Positions 33,861 through 44,134 of a stretch of DNA of 64,000 nt are shown in pieces. Made by a program: the position numbers and the translations under genes. The notes under the pieces were generated by a model, which was given only the letters and a program-made list of their open reading frames with translations, had not been told where the DNA came from and made no database searches. The stretch is from Oceanospirillum sediminis (GTDB lineage: Bacteria; Pseudomonadota; Gammaproteobacteria; Pseudomonadales; Halomonadaceae), in contig NZ_JACJFM010000004.1 in assembly GCF_014164585.1 (NCBI RefSeq), positions 109,522 through 173,521 of the forward strand, in the 5' to 3' direction. Each line of letters starts with the position of its first letter. Position 1 is the first letter of the stretch.

Positions 33861-34478
33861 ATGAATAAACTGACTAAACGCCAACAGGAAGTGCTGGATT
33901 TCATCACTTCACACATGGATGATACCGGATATCCGCCAACCCGTGCTGAAATAGCCAAAGCGCTGGGCTTTCGTTCACCTAACGCAGCAGAAGAGCATTT
34001 AAGAGCACTGGCTCGCAAAGGTGCCATTGAGATGATACCTGGCACCTCCCGTGGTATTCGCCTGCCAGAACAGAATCAGCAAGGCCTTCCGGTGATTGGC
34101 CAGGTTGCAGCTGGTAGTCCGATTCTGGCTCAGGAACACATTGATAGCTACTCAGGCATTAATGCAGATTTCTTTTACCCTAAAGCCCACTACATGCTGA
34201 AAGTTAAAGGCATGAGTATGAAAGATATCGGCATTCTGGATGGCGATTTACTGGCAGTTCATCAGACGGCACAAATACGTGAAGGCCAGATTGTTATCGC
34301 CCGTATTGGAGATGAGGTTACAGTTAAACGCTTTAAGCAGGAAGGGAATATGGTGTACCTGATTGCTGAAAATGAAGAGTTCGATCCGATTGTGGTTGAC
34401 CTGGAGTGTGAATCACTGGCTATTGAAGGTATCGGTGTTGGCATTATCCGTGGTGGACATGGCCAGGGATTGCAGTAA
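33861..34478 (+). CDS. lexA: LexA SOS repressor
   Basis: This 205-residue protein has a winged-helix DNA-binding domain at residues 1-70 and an S24 peptidase domain. Cleavage site Ala84-Gly85, nucleophile Ser119 (GMSMKD) and Lys156 (VTVKRF) fall at the same numbers as in E. coli. It represses DNA-damage genes and self-cleaves with RecA filament. Tandem SOS boxes precede it. It would share its inducing signal with the left prophage repressor. Confidence 0.97.
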   Translation: MNKLTKRQQEVLDFITSHMDDTGYPPTRAEIAKALGFRSPNAAEEHLRALARKGAIEMIPGTSRGIRLPEQNQQGLPVIGQVAAGSPILAQEHIDSYSGINADFFYPKAHYMLKVKGMSMKDIGILDGDLLAVHQTAQIREGQIVIARIGDEVTVKRFKQEGNMVYLIAENEEFDPIVVDLECESLAIEGIGVGIIRGGHGQGLQ

Positions 34479-34981
34479 TCAGCTTTATCCCGTCGTTGCT
34501 TATCTGTCTGGAACCAGCTCTCTGAAACCGTGCGACGGGGCCGCGGTCTGCATTCTTTTTAGTATGGTGCCAGATATCAGAAAAGAGAACCTCTGTTGAA
34601 ATTTTTTACAATGGCCTGTTTCAGTTTGTGCCTCAGGCCCGTCCTGTGTTTAAAGGCGATATGGCATATCAGGAGCAATGCCCTGTTATATGCTCTTGGG
34701 TATGGCTCAGGCTCGATATTTACGACTGAAATATATCCCTGCTAACTTATATCACCTTGTCGCAAATGTGATGAAAAAAGCGCTTACAGATGATCAGGCA
34801 TTCCGCCTGGCATCCTTCCTGTCATGTCATGGAAGACATGCCAAAATTGTCGCAATGAAAAAATATATATTCCAAACCTCTTTATACTAAAGTATTGCTA
34901 ATTTAGCCTACCCACATACTGACATTTTGTGACACAGACTCTAGAATGCACCTCCCTGTTACATTCTGAAACGGAATTCCT
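34479..34981. other. Gene-free interval lexA to chemoreceptor
   Basis: No supportable gene or terminator. No sulA-like gene follows lexA here. Confidence 0.4.
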
Positions 34982-36610
34982 ATGCTGAAAAACATTCCTG
35001 TGCGCGGTAAATTCACTTTACTGCTGGTTATCTGCCTGTTGGGATTTATTGCTCTCCAGATTGAATCGGCTATGACACTGAAAAATATGTTGCTGAGTGA
35101 AAAGCAGACATTCACTCGTGAAATGGTATCCAGTGCCAGCAGTCTGCTGAACACTCTCTATCAGAAAGAGCTATCTGGTGAAATCACCCGTGAAGACGCT
35201 CAGGCCAGAGCGAAAGATTATATTCAGCACCTGAAGTATGATTCCGGTAAAGGTTATTTCTGGGTGCACAATCAGGATAATCACCTGCTGGTGCATGGAG
35301 AGAAGCCCCATATTGCAGGCAAGGATGTTTCTGATCTTAAGGATGTGAACGGCAAATATGTCTTCCGCGCACTAACCGAAAAAGCACTGCAGCAAGGCTC
35401 AGGTTTTGTTGATTATTACTGGAACCGGGCTGGTGATACCCATTCCTCAGCCAAAATTTCCTATGTAGAGCATTTTAAACCCTGGGGCTGGATTATAGGC
35501 ACAGGTATCTATATTGATGATGTTGATGCCCATATGTGGGAACAGGTGATCCTGTCTGGAGAACTGATTGCAGCGGTTGTTTTACTGGCCTCTCTGATTA
35601 TCTGGCGTATTGCTGAAAGCATGATAGCCTCTATTAAAGAGGTCAGAGAAAGCATGGATTATATCTCTGCTAAAGGAGACCTGACTCACAGAGTGAAACT
35701 GCAAAGCAAAGATGAAATTGGCTCCATTGCCACGACTTTCAATAACATGATGATCAACTTTCAGGACACAGTGCAAGGTATTCGTCAGGGTAGTCTGCAA
35801 TTGGAAGAACACGCGACGAATCTGGCAACAGTCACTGAACAAACCAGTCAGGGCAGCCACATTCAGCAGATGGAGACTGAAAAAATTCTGTCGGCTATCA
35901 GCTTACTGAACACCAACGTAGAAGATGTAAACCAGTCTGTCGCCAGTAGTAATGAAACCGGACAGCAGGCACTGACCATGCTGAATCAGGCTGTTGGCGA
36001 CTTATCTCAGAGCCAGCGACAATTCTCTGAGCTGACACAAACCATGCAATCCTCTGTTGAAGACATTAATGCCCTGGCAACAGAATGCAGTCGTATTGGA
36101 GATATTCTGAGTGCTATTCAGGAGATTGCCGATCAGACCAATTTACTGGCGCTGAATGCAGCTATTGAAGCCGCAAGAGCCGGAGAGCAAGGCCGGGGTT
36201 TTGCCGTTGTAGCGGATGAAGTTCGCTCTCTGGCGCAGAAAACCCACGATGCCACCAGTGATGTAGGCCTGTTACTGGAATCATTACAGGCAAAAGCGAA
36301 CCGTTCTGTAGATTCTATGGCCAACAGTGTGGAACACACCCATCGCAGCAATACTCAACTGGCAGAAACAGAAGAAAAAGCACGTCGTGCCAATCAGGCC
36401 ATTCAGGGTATTGTAGAAGAGAATCACCGGGTGTTTGAAAAGTGTGAAGAGCAACGTTCACTAACCCGTGATCTGAATCTGATGAGCGAGCAGATCACAG
36501 CAATTGCCAGCCAGAATGCTGCCGGAGCCACAGAACTGGCCCGTAATGGGGAAGAACTGGCAGGACTGTCTCACCAGTTCACTAATCAGGTCGCACACTT
36601 TACGGCCTGA
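34982..36610 (+). CDS. Methyl-accepting chemotaxis protein with sCache_2 sensor
   Basis: This is a 542-residue protein. Transmembrane span 1 is at 10-30. A periplasmic sCache_2 domain at 35-180 is recognisable by [20 protein letters not shown] and [17 protein letters not shown]. Span 2 is at about 190-208, HAMP at 210-265, and the signalling domain has its hairpin tip at [29 protein letters not shown]. It senses a small ligand, perhaps an organic acid, and signals to CheA. The HAMP-tip distance suggests a mid-length class. Stand-alone gene. Confidence 0.93.
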   Translation: MLKNIPVRGKFTLLLVICLLGFIALQIESAMTLKNMLLSEKQTFTREMVSSASSLLNTLYQKELSGEITREDAQARAKDYIQHLKYDSGKGYFWVHNQDNHLLVHGEKPHIAGKDVSDLKDVNGKYVFRALTEKALQQGSGFVDYYWNRAGDTHSSAKISYVEHFKPWGWIIGTGIYIDDVDAHMWEQVILSGELIAAVVLLASLIIWRIAESMIASIKEVRESMDYISAKGDLTHRVKLQSKDEIGSIATTFNNMMINFQDTVQGIRQGSLQLEEHATNLATVTEQTSQGSHIQQMETEKILSAISLLNTNVEDVNQSVASSNETGQQALTMLNQAVGDLSQSQRQFSELTQTMQSSVEDINALATECSRIGDILSAIQEIADQTNLLALNAAIEAARAGEQGRGFAVVADEVRSLAQKTHDATSDVGLLLESLQAKANRSVDSMANSVEHTHRSNTQLAETEEKARRANQAIQGIVEENHRVFEKCEEQRSLTRDLNLMSEQITAIASQNAAGATELARNGEELAGLSHQFTNQVAHFTA

Positions 36611-37024
36611 TCAGATATATACTTTTCCGCCTGGTATGAGTCAGCCAATCAGGCATTAACTCAGCAGCGATATACCTGTTCGTATATCGTTGCCGAGTCC
36701 CTTAACAAAATCGCCTGCCGAAAGAAACTTCTCACTTGAGACTGGCAGATAAATAACAAAACAGGTTTATTCAGGATCTGCCTCCTCCTTCTTTGCAAAC
36801 AAAACATCGATCTGCACCAGGCTGCACTTCTTCGGATACTATCTGTTTCTTGCGTCAAATAGTCGCATTAATCCTTTAAAAGTGGCTAAAGTGGCGTTTT
36901 CCGTCAGAATGCGGCACTGTGCCGCACCCTCTTTCCGACAGCTGACTGTTAGACTCCATCACCTGATAAAAACAGTAATGCTGACAGTCAATAATCTGCC
37001 AGCTGATATCACGGAGTTCTGATA
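36611..37024. other. Gene-free interval upstream of PepSY gene
   Basis: No supportable gene. A perfect GCGGCAC/TGTGCCGC-type palindrome near 36911-36925 may be a regulator site. Confidence 0.35.
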
Positions 37025-38449
37025 ATGAGTGATCCGGTCCTGGAACCACCTCAGATTAAAACAGCAATACCTGCCAAGAAAGCGCGCTATTGTCAGGCCT
37101 GGCGCTGGCATTTCTTTGCCGGATTGTATGCTATCCCCTTTATGCTGATGCTGGCTATCACCGGCATGATCATGCTGTTATTCCGCCCACTGATTGAACC
37201 GGCTCTGTATTCAGAAATCACTCACGTACAACCCGGACAAAACTACCTGAGCTGGGAGCAACAGCGATATAAAGTGGCTCAGGCATACCCTGATGGGCAG
37301 GTCACTCAACTGACTTTACCCAAAACAGCCGATGAAAGCAGCCGCTTTCTGGTTAAAACATCTGAGGGCACAAACCTTCAGGTGTTTATCAACCCTTATA
37401 CTGGTGACGTGCTGGGCAATTACGACAAAAATGACACCCTGTATGCCCTGGCCGATGAAATTCATGGCACTTTTTTACTGGGCAAAACAGGCGATGCTCT
37501 GATCGAGCTGTCAATGGGATTCAGTCTGGTGTTACTGATAACCGGATTCTATATGTGGTGGCCTCGCCTGAAACAACGCAAAGTATCATTCTGGAAACCC
37601 TCAATGGGCTATCAAGGCCGTAGTTTCTGGAAAGAGTTACATGGTGTAACAGGCGTGTGGCTATCTGCAATACTGGTCTTTTTTATCATAACCGGCTTGT
37701 CCTGGACCGGTATATGGGGAGCCAGAATAGTACAGCCCTGGAACAGCTTCCCTGCTGGAGTATGGGGTGGTGTGCCGGTATCTGATCAGACACATGCCAC
37801 ACTGAATCCGGGTGTTAACGAAGAAGTGCCATGGAATCTTGAGCTTGTCCCTATGCCTGAGTCAGGCTCTCTGACAGGTAAGCCAGGTATACCGGAAACC
37901 TTCTCTGTTAATCTGGATACCGTAGTGGCCTATGGCAAGGATAATGGCATGACCACATTCAGAGTCAGTATTCCCCAATCAGAAACCGGTGTTTACACTC
38001 TGATGGCTGCAACAATGAGCGGTGATATCACAGATGCCCGACAAGACAGAACAATTCATATTGACCAGTACACAGGTAATAAGCTGGGGGATATTGGCTA
38101 TAATGACTACAGCCTTATAGCCAAAAGCATGGCGACAGGCATTGGCTTACACATGGGGTTATGGGGTAACTGGAATCTGGTATCAAACCTGATAGCATGC
38201 CTGCTGACTATTTTTCTGTGCGCAGGAGGTTGTGTACTCTGGTGGAAGCGTCGTCCATCTGCTCAGAAACAGTCATTAAATGCTCCCCCTTTATCTGAAA
38301 AACCAGAACTACTCTCCTGGAAGGCTGCAGTACTGATATGGGCAAGCATCTCTGTTTTTGTCCCCTTAATGGGAGCCGCCGTCATATTGATTCTGATAGC
38401 AGATAGCATATATGCCATGACTACCAGACAATTCAGCAACAATTCATAA
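37025..38449 (+). CDS. PepSY-associated transmembrane protein
   Basis: This 474-residue inner-membrane protein has four clear spans: near 30-52 (FFAGLYAIPFMLMLAITGMI), 155-178, 205-230 and 360-385, with a further C-terminal span near 440-460. PepSY-like periplasmic domains lie between spans (QPGQNYLSWEQQRYKVAQA; DALIELSMGF). Relatives occur with siderophore receptors and may act as reductases releasing iron. Its position just before the Fur-controlled TonB operon supports an iron link. Confidence 0.85.
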   Translation: MSDPVLEPPQIKTAIPAKKARYCQAWRWHFFAGLYAIPFMLMLAITGMIMLLFRPLIEPALYSEITHVQPGQNYLSWEQQRYKVAQAYPDGQVTQLTLPKTADESSRFLVKTSEGTNLQVFINPYTGDVLGNYDKNDTLYALADEIHGTFLLGKTGDALIELSMGFSLVLLITGFYMWWPRLKQRKVSFWKPSMGYQGRSFWKELHGVTGVWLSAILVFFIITGLSWTGIWGARIVQPWNSFPAGVWGGVPVSDQTHATLNPGVNEEVPWNLELVPMPESGSLTGKPGIPETFSVNLDTVVAYGKDNGMTTFRVSIPQSETGVYTLMAATMSGDITDARQDRTIHIDQYTGNKLGDIGYNDYSLIAKSMATGIGLHMGLWGNWNLVSNLIACLLTIFLCAGGCVLWWKRRPSAQKQSLNAPPLSEKPELLSWKAAVLIWASISVFVPLMGAAVILILIADSIYAMTTRQFSNNS

Positions 38450-38496
38450 ACGGCTGTTAGCAGTCGGCGTAGTCAGATACAATAAAAAATATTATT

Positions 38497-38515
38497 GATA
38501 ATAGTTTTCATTTAA
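38497..38515. promoter_or_regulatory. Fur box 1
   Basis: GATAATAGTTTTCATTTAA agrees with the Fur consensus GATAATGATAATCATTATC at most positions of the left and central hexamers. Confidence 0.6.
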
Positions 38516-38612
38516 ATAAAATAGACGTTCCTGCTACCTGCACATGATCTGTTTTCACCCGGATCGTTAATGTAAAGATAGTAAAATCACTGGTGCAGGA
38601 AGGTCTGGCAAT

Positions 38613-38631
38613 GATAATTGCTTTCATTTTT
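38613..38631. promoter_or_regulatory. Fur box 2
   Basis: GATAATTGCTTTCATTTTT, a second Fur-like site 19 bp before the DUF3450 start. Sites 1 and 2 share the GATAAT...TTTCATT frame. Confidence 0.6.
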
Positions 38632-38649
38632 CTTTGAAATACAACCTAT

Positions 38650-39465
38650 ATGGATATTTCACCCATGTTTACCCCGCACGTATCGCTCTTGTCGACCACT
38701 GTCGCGCGCTGGCTGATTCCGGCCACACTGTCTATGGTACCGGTATTATCAGCACAGGCCAGTACAGAAGCTCTGAATCAGAGTGAAAAGAAAGTCATGG
38801 TCAGTCACCAGCAAAGTGCTGTCACTCAGCGCAAAATCGATCGTCTGGAAAATGATTCCCAGGAAATCTACCAGGAATACCAGCATGTAATGCGTCAGGC
38901 TGAAACCACAGAAGCATACAATCGTCAGTTAATGCGACTTACTCAGAGTCAGCAGGGTGAAATTACCAGTCTGCAGTCACAGATAGAATCGATTGAAGAT
39001 ACAGACCGGGCATTACTGCCTATGCTGGTGCGTATGGTGAACATGCTGGATAAATTTGTTGCCAGCGATACGCCCTTTTTACCAGAAGAACGCCAGCAGC
39101 GTGTTGAGCGTCTACAAAGCCTGATGGATCGTGCTGATGTCAGTCTGGCGGAAAAGTATCGCCAGATCCTGCAGGCCTATCGTATTGAGATTGACTACGG
39201 CCGTACCCTGGAAGCCTACGAAGGCACGGTAGAAACCACTCAGGGTGAACGTCAGGTTACTTTCCTGCGCCTGGGACGCGTTGCCCTGTACTTCCAGTCA
39301 GCGGATGGCCAGATCAGCGCCCTGTGGCAGCCTGCTGAACGCCAATGGCAAACCCTGGCAGTGAAAGACAACGTAACCCTGAAACAAGCCATTCGCATGG
39401 CACGTCAGCAGGTGATCCCGGAACTGCTTAATTTACCCCTGCCTGACCAGGAGGCCGACGCATGA
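38650..39465 (+). CDS. DUF3450 periplasmic coiled-coil protein of the TonB2 operon
   Basis: This 271-residue protein has a signal peptide, a long coiled coil at 40-120 (QRKIDRLENDSQEIYQEYQ) and a globular C-terminus with GRVALYFQSADGQISALWQP. DUF3450 proteins occur with TtpC-type TonB systems in marine bacteria and probably extend the periplasmic bridge to the outer membrane. Start 38650 or 38665. It overlaps the next gene by 4 bp. Controlled by two Fur boxes. Confidence 0.85.
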   Translation: MDISPMFTPHVSLLSTTVARWLIPATLSMVPVLSAQASTEALNQSEKKVMVSHQQSAVTQRKIDRLENDSQEIYQEYQHVMRQAETTEAYNRQLMRLTQSQQGEITSLQSQIESIEDTDRALLPMLVRMVNMLDKFVASDTPFLPEERQQRVERLQSLMDRADVSLAEKYRQILQAYRIEIDYGRTLEAYEGTVETTQGERQVTFLRLGRVALYFQSADGQISALWQPAERQWQTLAVKDNVTLKQAIRMARQQVIPELLNLPLPDQEADA

Positions 39466-40913
39466 AAACACTGATGTTATCTGGCCGTAAAATTCTGGCA
39501 TCCGTTATCTGCACTGCAGGTCTGGCCCTTTTTCCGATACAGACTGCCAGTGCCCAGGAACAAAACCTGGACAGCCTGCTGAATGAAGTTCGAGCCTTTA
39601 CCCAGGAAGATCGTCAGGAAGACAGAGCCCGTTTAAATAGTTTTACTCAGGACAAGGCAGAACAGCAGAAACTGCTGAACCAGGCCCGTAATCGACTGAA
39701 ACAATCTGAGGATGAGCAGAACCGACTGAAAAGCCTGTTTGATACTCAGGAAGATCAGCTGGCAGAACTGGAAACACTGCTGAAGCAGCGTACAGGCCAG
39801 CTGGGTGAAGTGTTCGGGGTCGTTAAAGAGCAATCCGCTGAACTGAAAGAGCTGCTGAATCAATCGCTGGTCAACGCTCAGTTCCCTGGCCGTCAGGACA
39901 CGCTGGCCTTCGCCAGCGACAAAGCGATTCCGGGCATGGATAAACTGGAAACCCTCTGGTTCCAGCTACAGCATGAAATGACCCACTCTGGCAAAATTGC
40001 CCGCTTTGATACTCAGGTAGCAGGTATCGATGGTCAGTTCTCATCACAGAATGTATTAAGAATCGGCGGGTTTAACGCCGTTAACAGCGACGGTCAGTAT
40101 CTGCAGTGGAATCCTGTGCAGCAGCAACTGAGTGTACTGGCAGGCCAGCCAAAGCTACAGAATCAGTCTGATGCCAGAGCCTTTTATACCGGACAGGGCG
40201 ATCACGTACTGACCGATATCAGTAACGGACAACTGCTGGCACTAATTGGCCAGAAACCAACGCTGGAAGATCAGATCCATAAAGGTGGCTATGTGGGTTA
40301 TATCATTCTGGCACTTGGAGTGCTGGGTTTACTCACCGCTACTATTCGCCTGCTGGCATTGAGTATTACCCGTCTGAAGATTCGTAAGCAATTAAAGAAT
40401 CCTGAGCCACAGGCCAATAACCCATTAGGTCGCATCCTGCTGGCTTGCCAGGGACGTTATAGCCTGGAACAGCTGAATAACCGTCTGGATGAAGCCTTGT
40501 TGAAAGAGCTGCCTTATCTGGAATCCGGTCAATCCATTCTGAAACTGCTGGCCGCCGCCGCACCTCTTCTGGGGCTGTTAGGTACGGTAACGGGTATGAT
40601 TGGCACCTTCCAGAGTATCACGCTGTTTGGCACCAGTGATCCTAAGCTGATGGCAGGTGGTATTTCTCAGGCACTGATTACCACGGTATTCGGCCTGATT
40701 GTAGCCATTCCTATGTTGTTCTGTCATGGCATGCTCAGCAGTCAGAGCCGCTCACTGCTGATGATTCTGCAGGAGAAAAGTCTTGCTCAGCTGAATATGA
40801 TCAGTGGCTCTGACAGTACTTCAGGTCAGAGTCATCAGAACCAACAGAGTCGCAAGTCTCTGGAACAGAACACTCAGAAACAGGGAGAGGGTGCTGGTGA
40901 AGCCGTGGTTTGA
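39462..40913 (+). CDS. ttpC: TtpC-like MotA/TolQ/ExbB proton channel with long periplasmic domain
   Basis: This 483-residue protein has a signal peptide, then a periplasmic coiled coil at 45-130 rich in Gln/Leu, and a beta domain at about 150-260 (AFASDKAIPGMDKLETLWFQ). The C-terminal 190 residues are an ExbB-type channel (LLAAAAPLLGLLGTVTGMIG near 365-384; GISQALITTVFGLIVAIPML). TtpC proteins are needed with TonB2 systems in Vibrio for siderophore and haem use. Overlaps exbB by 17 bp. Confidence 0.88.
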   Translation: MKTLMLSGRKILASVICTAGLALFPIQTASAQEQNLDSLLNEVRAFTQEDRQEDRARLNSFTQDKAEQQKLLNQARNRLKQSEDEQNRLKSLFDTQEDQLAELETLLKQRTGQLGEVFGVVKEQSAELKELLNQSLVNAQFPGRQDTLAFASDKAIPGMDKLETLWFQLQHEMTHSGKIARFDTQVAGIDGQFSSQNVLRIGGFNAVNSDGQYLQWNPVQQQLSVLAGQPKLQNQSDARAFYTGQGDHVLTDISNGQLLALIGQKPTLEDQIHKGGYVGYIILALGVLGLLTATIRLLALSITRLKIRKQLKNPEPQANNPLGRILLACQGRYSLEQLNNRLDEALLKELPYLESGQSILKLLAAAAPLLGLLGTVTGMIGTFQSITLFGTSDPKLMAGGISQALITTVFGLIVAIPMLFCHGMLSSQSRSLLMILQEKSLAQLNMISGSDSTSGQSHQNQQSRKSLEQNTQKQGEGAGEAVV

Positions 40914-41532
40914 TGATCTGCTGTTTTATCTGCAGCAGCACCAGCTGACCCTCGACCAGTTTCTGCAAGCCGGTGGCTGGGTGATGAACCTGATCGGTTT
41001 GCTGTGCATTCTGCTGTTCAGCCTGCTGGCTGAACGCTACTGGTTTCGCTGGCTGGTATTTTCCCGTATGGCACGCCAGACCTGTACCGACCTGTACTCA
41101 CGCCTGGCAAACGGTGAACTGGGTGCTGCTGCATTAATGCGATTAATGGCCGGCCAGGGAGTGAATCATCCGATTCATCAGAGCCTGTGTTGTGATCTGC
41201 GTCTGGCACTGAATCAGCGTATGACCATTATCCGCACCCTGATCAGCCTATGCCCTCTGCTCGGTCTGCTGGGAACCGTTTCCGGCATGATTCAGGTATT
41301 TGATACCCTGGCCATGAACGGTACAGGCAACCCCCGCCTGATGGCTGCAGGTATCGCCAGTGCCACTCTGCCCACTCTGGCAGGCATGGCAGTATCAGTT
41401 ACCGGGCTTCTGCTGTACAGCCACCTGAAAAGCTGGACGGATCGAAAAAGTGAACAGGTTTCAGGACTGTTAACAGAACAACTGATCTCGATGGTTTCAA
41501 ACCAGCGTAGTCAGATGACGAAGGACGCTTAA
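40897..41532 (+). CDS. exbB: ExbB proton channel subunit
   Basis: Start is GTG at 40897, with GGGAGAGG 6 bases upstream. The protein has 211 residues, three membrane spans and the channel motif LCPLLGLLGTVSGMIQVFDTL, then MAAGIASATLPTLAGMAVSV. It forms the proton-conducting pentamer with ExbD and energises TonB. The gene overlaps ttpC and is 2 bp before exbD. Confidence 0.92.
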   Translation: MKPWFDDLLFYLQQHQLTLDQFLQAGGWVMNLIGLLCILLFSLLAERYWFRWLVFSRMARQTCTDLYSRLANGELGAAALMRLMAGQGVNHPIHQSLCCDLRLALNQRMTIIRTLISLCPLLGLLGTVSGMIQVFDTLAMNGTGNPRLMAAGIASATLPTLAGMAVSVTGLLLYSHLKSWTDRKSEQVSGLLTEQLISMVSNQRSQMTKDA

Positions 41533-41534
41533 TT

Positions 41535-41939
41535 ATGAGACGAATTTCTCTGACCCGTAATCAGGATGATGCTGCCATTGATATGACCCCCATGCTGGAT
41601 GTGGTCTTTATCATGCTGATTTTCTTTATCGTATCCACTTCCTTTGTCCGTGAAGCCGGTATCGAAGTCAATCGGCCCTCTGCTGAAACCAGTACCGGCC
41701 AGACACAAAGCGCTGTCATGGTCGCTATTTCAGCGGATGGTGAAATCTGGCTGGATCGCAAGGCAACGGATGTACGCATGGTTCGTCCTATTCTGGAACG
41801 CCTGCGTACTGAGCAGCCTGGTCTGAGCGTTGTCGTACAGGCTGACGCTCAGAGTACCACGGGGGATCTGGTACAACTGATCGATCAGTTACGTATGGCC
41901 GGTGTTCAGTATACGGTTGCCACTAAAAATGCTAACTGA
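41535..41939 (+). CDS. exbD: ExbD proton channel subunit
   Basis: This 134-residue protein has an N-terminal span with the essential Asp (IDMTPMLDVVFIMLIFFIV, Asp22) and a periplasmic domain of about 90 residues ending YTVATKNAN. Works with ExbB and TonB2. Coupled to exbB by a 2-bp gap. Confidence 0.94.
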   Translation: MRRISLTRNQDDAAIDMTPMLDVVFIMLIFFIVSTSFVREAGIEVNRPSAETSTGQTQSAVMVAISADGEIWLDRKATDVRMVRPILERLRTEQPGLSVVVQADAQSTTGDLVQLIDQLRMAGVQYTVATKNAN

Positions 41940-41999
41940 TGCCAGAAGATACAGCCTGATGAAGCGTATCAACAAAGAAACATTCGGGCGACAGTATGA

Positions 42000-42683
42000 T
42001 TGTCGCCCACCCAGCAACGTAAGTGGGGTATCGCTGTGTTGCGTTTAATTATTGCGACACCGTTCGGTTTAGTCGCAGCCGGTGTGTTTTTTGTGCTACT
42101 GGCACAGATGGTTCAGATGGAGCAGATCAGAGAACTGCCTGATCAGGATACAACCCTGCTGAATCTGGTGCCTCTGCCAGAAGAAAGTGAACTGGCACTA
42201 CGCCGCCGGGACAAACCAGAACCACCCGAGCCTCAGCCAGAGCAACCGGCAATGCCAAGTATGCCTGACCCAACGCCAGTCGCGCAGAATCAGATGGATA
42301 CACCGGTGCCGGATATTGATGTTCCACGGGTTGATGTTGAAAGCAGTTTTCAGCTGGATGTGGATATCAGTCAGTTTAAACCTGGCGAACCTGTGCTGAG
42401 CTTTGCTGAAAACCCGACACCATTAAGCCGTGTCAATCCTCGCTATCCTCGTAAAGCGATCAGGCGTGGTATTGAAGGAGAGGTGGTCGTTGAGTTTACG
42501 GTCGGCCCGGATGGGAGTGTGGTCGAAAATACCATTCGAATCATCAGTTCAAAGCCCGAAGGAGTATTTGACCACAGCAGTATTCGTGCTCTGACTCGAT
42601 GGCGCTTTCAGCCACGCATGCAGAATGGTCAGCCCGCGCCCTTCCTGGCCCGGCAGACACTGGTATTTAAGTTAGAGAAATAA
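42000..42683 (+). CDS. tonB: TonB2-type energy transducer
   Basis: This is a 227-residue protein. The frame opens right after a TGA, so the start is TTG at 42000 (or GTG 42036/TTG 42039). No in-frame ATG precedes the membrane anchor. Anchor at 15-38 (VLRLIIATPFGLVAAGVFFVLLA), Pro-rich linker at 60-95, TonB C-terminal domain with PLSRVNPRYPRKAIRRGIEGE near 142-162 and RWRFQPRMQNGQP near 200. It links ExbB/D to outer-membrane receptors. Confidence 0.88.
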   Translation: MSPTQQRKWGIAVLRLIIATPFGLVAAGVFFVLLAQMVQMEQIRELPDQDTTLLNLVPLPEESELALRRRDKPEPPEPQPEQPAMPSMPDPTPVAQNQMDTPVPDIDVPRVDVESSFQLDVDISQFKPGEPVLSFAENPTPLSRVNPRYPRKAIRRGIEGEVVVEFTVGPDGSVVENTIRIISSKPEGVFDHSSIRALTRWRFQPRMQNGQPAPFLARQTLVFKLEK

Positions 42684-42699
42684 CAGGGACATCTATCCT

Positions 42700-44022
42700 A
42701 TGTATCGGAAAGATCATTCAATATATCCTGCTCAGCGCATGCATTTATCTGGTCATAATGATGGAGGCTATCTGCACTGGTGTCTGTGTCTCTGCGTTCT
42801 GGCAGCATGTCTGATCTGCAGCCCACAGGCCAAAGCAAAAGATAAGCAGCTGAGTCCGGGAGAATTCAAACGTATTCAGCAGGTGCAGATACTACAGACT
42901 GAAGCTCGTTGGAGTGAAGCGCGCAAAGTCATCAGACAGCATCTTAAGGATGAGCCACGTCCCCTGCTGGAAGCGATGCTATGGCGTAGTCTGGCCCAGG
43001 TAGAACTTCAGGATGCTGACTATGAGAAAGCACTCCCCGCTCTGAAAAAAGCCTGGGGACTGAAACAGCTGTCAGATGAGGAACAACTGAGCCTGCAGGG
43101 TATTATGTCCCAGCTGATGTTACAGCAGGAAGAGTACAAAGAAGGGATTCCGCTATTTCTGGACTGGCTGTCAAAAACACCAGAAGACAAGCATGAGGCC
43201 CGGCACTATCTGGCACTGGCTCAGGCATATACTGTACAGGAAAAATGGAAATCGGCTCTGCCTCACGCTAAAAAAGCAGTGGCGATAAAAAGCAAAAAAG
43301 ATACGGTGCCCGTATCCTGGTATCAACTGCTGGTCAGTTTGCACACACGCCTGGAACAATGGCCTCAGGCAATTCGTATGCAAAAAGTGGTACTGGATCG
43401 CCAGGCTGGAGAGATGCGTCAATGGCGACAGCTAGCGTTGTTGCAGTACCAGAGCCAGCCTGAGAAAAAGCGAAAAACATCCAGTGGGTTTCCAGAATCA
43501 GCCCTGGCAACATTGCGCACAGCCTGGGAAAAAGGCCTGTTTGATAAAGCCAATGACTATCAGATGCTGGCCCAGTGGTTCAGCCTGAATGACCTGCCTT
43601 ATAAAGCGGCCAGAGTACTGGAAGACGGCTTTAAACGACAGGCTTTCACAGCGAAAAGCAATCAGCAGCAACGTCGTATCCATCGCCAGCTGGCAGGACT
43701 ATGGTTAAGAGCAAAGGAACTGGAGCAGGCCGAGCAGGTGCTTGCACAACTGATACGACAGAAACCGGATAAAAAGCTGCTACAGCAAATTGCCAGAATC
43801 CAGATCCGGCAACAAAAATGGAGCAATGCTGAAAAGTCTCTGAAAAAACTACTGGCTATGCAACCGAAAAATCCGGGCGATGTACTCTTACTGCATGGTA
43901 TTACCCTGCTTCAGCTGGAAAAACTGGATCAGGCTGAAGGACAGTTCTTACTGGCCCGGAAAAATAAACGTAATCAGCACAGCGCTAAGCAATGGCTGCA
44001 GTATCTGGCCAGCATTCGCTGA
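42700..44022 (+). CDS. TPR protein of the TonB2 operon
   Basis: This 440-residue protein has a signal-anchor near 26-46 (HWCLCLCVLAACLICSPQA) followed by about ten TPR-like repeats, e.g. ALPALKKAWGLKQLSDEEQL and ALPHAKKAVAIKSKKDTVPV. A TPR protein ends many TtpC/TonB2 operons and aids complex assembly. Starts 16 bp after tonB. Confidence 0.85.
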   Translation: MYRKDHSIYPAQRMHLSGHNDGGYLHWCLCLCVLAACLICSPQAKAKDKQLSPGEFKRIQQVQILQTEARWSEARKVIRQHLKDEPRPLLEAMLWRSLAQVELQDADYEKALPALKKAWGLKQLSDEEQLSLQGIMSQLMLQQEEYKEGIPLFLDWLSKTPEDKHEARHYLALAQAYTVQEKWKSALPHAKKAVAIKSKKDTVPVSWYQLLVSLHTRLEQWPQAIRMQKVVLDRQAGEMRQWRQLALLQYQSQPEKKRKTSSGFPESALATLRTAWEKGLFDKANDYQMLAQWFSLNDLPYKAARVLEDGFKRQAFTAKSNQQQRRIHRQLAGLWLRAKELEQAEQVLAQLIRQKPDKKLLQQIARIQIRQQKWSNAEKSLKKLLAMQPKNPGDVLLLHGITLLQLEKLDQAEGQFLLARKNKRNQHSAKQWLQYLASIR

Positions 44023-44134
44023 TGATATCAGATACACCATCTGAGGCCCGCTTGTTTTCCTGCCCTGTCATTCAGGGCAGCGATACTTCTGCAGCCCCCC
44101 AGAACATACTGATCTCTGACTTACAGGCGATGTT

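Noticed and set aside
34678..34890. Small open frame between lexA and the chemoreceptor (possible sulA-like gene)
   Set aside because: No ribosome site, no resemblance to SulA, and composition looks non-coding.
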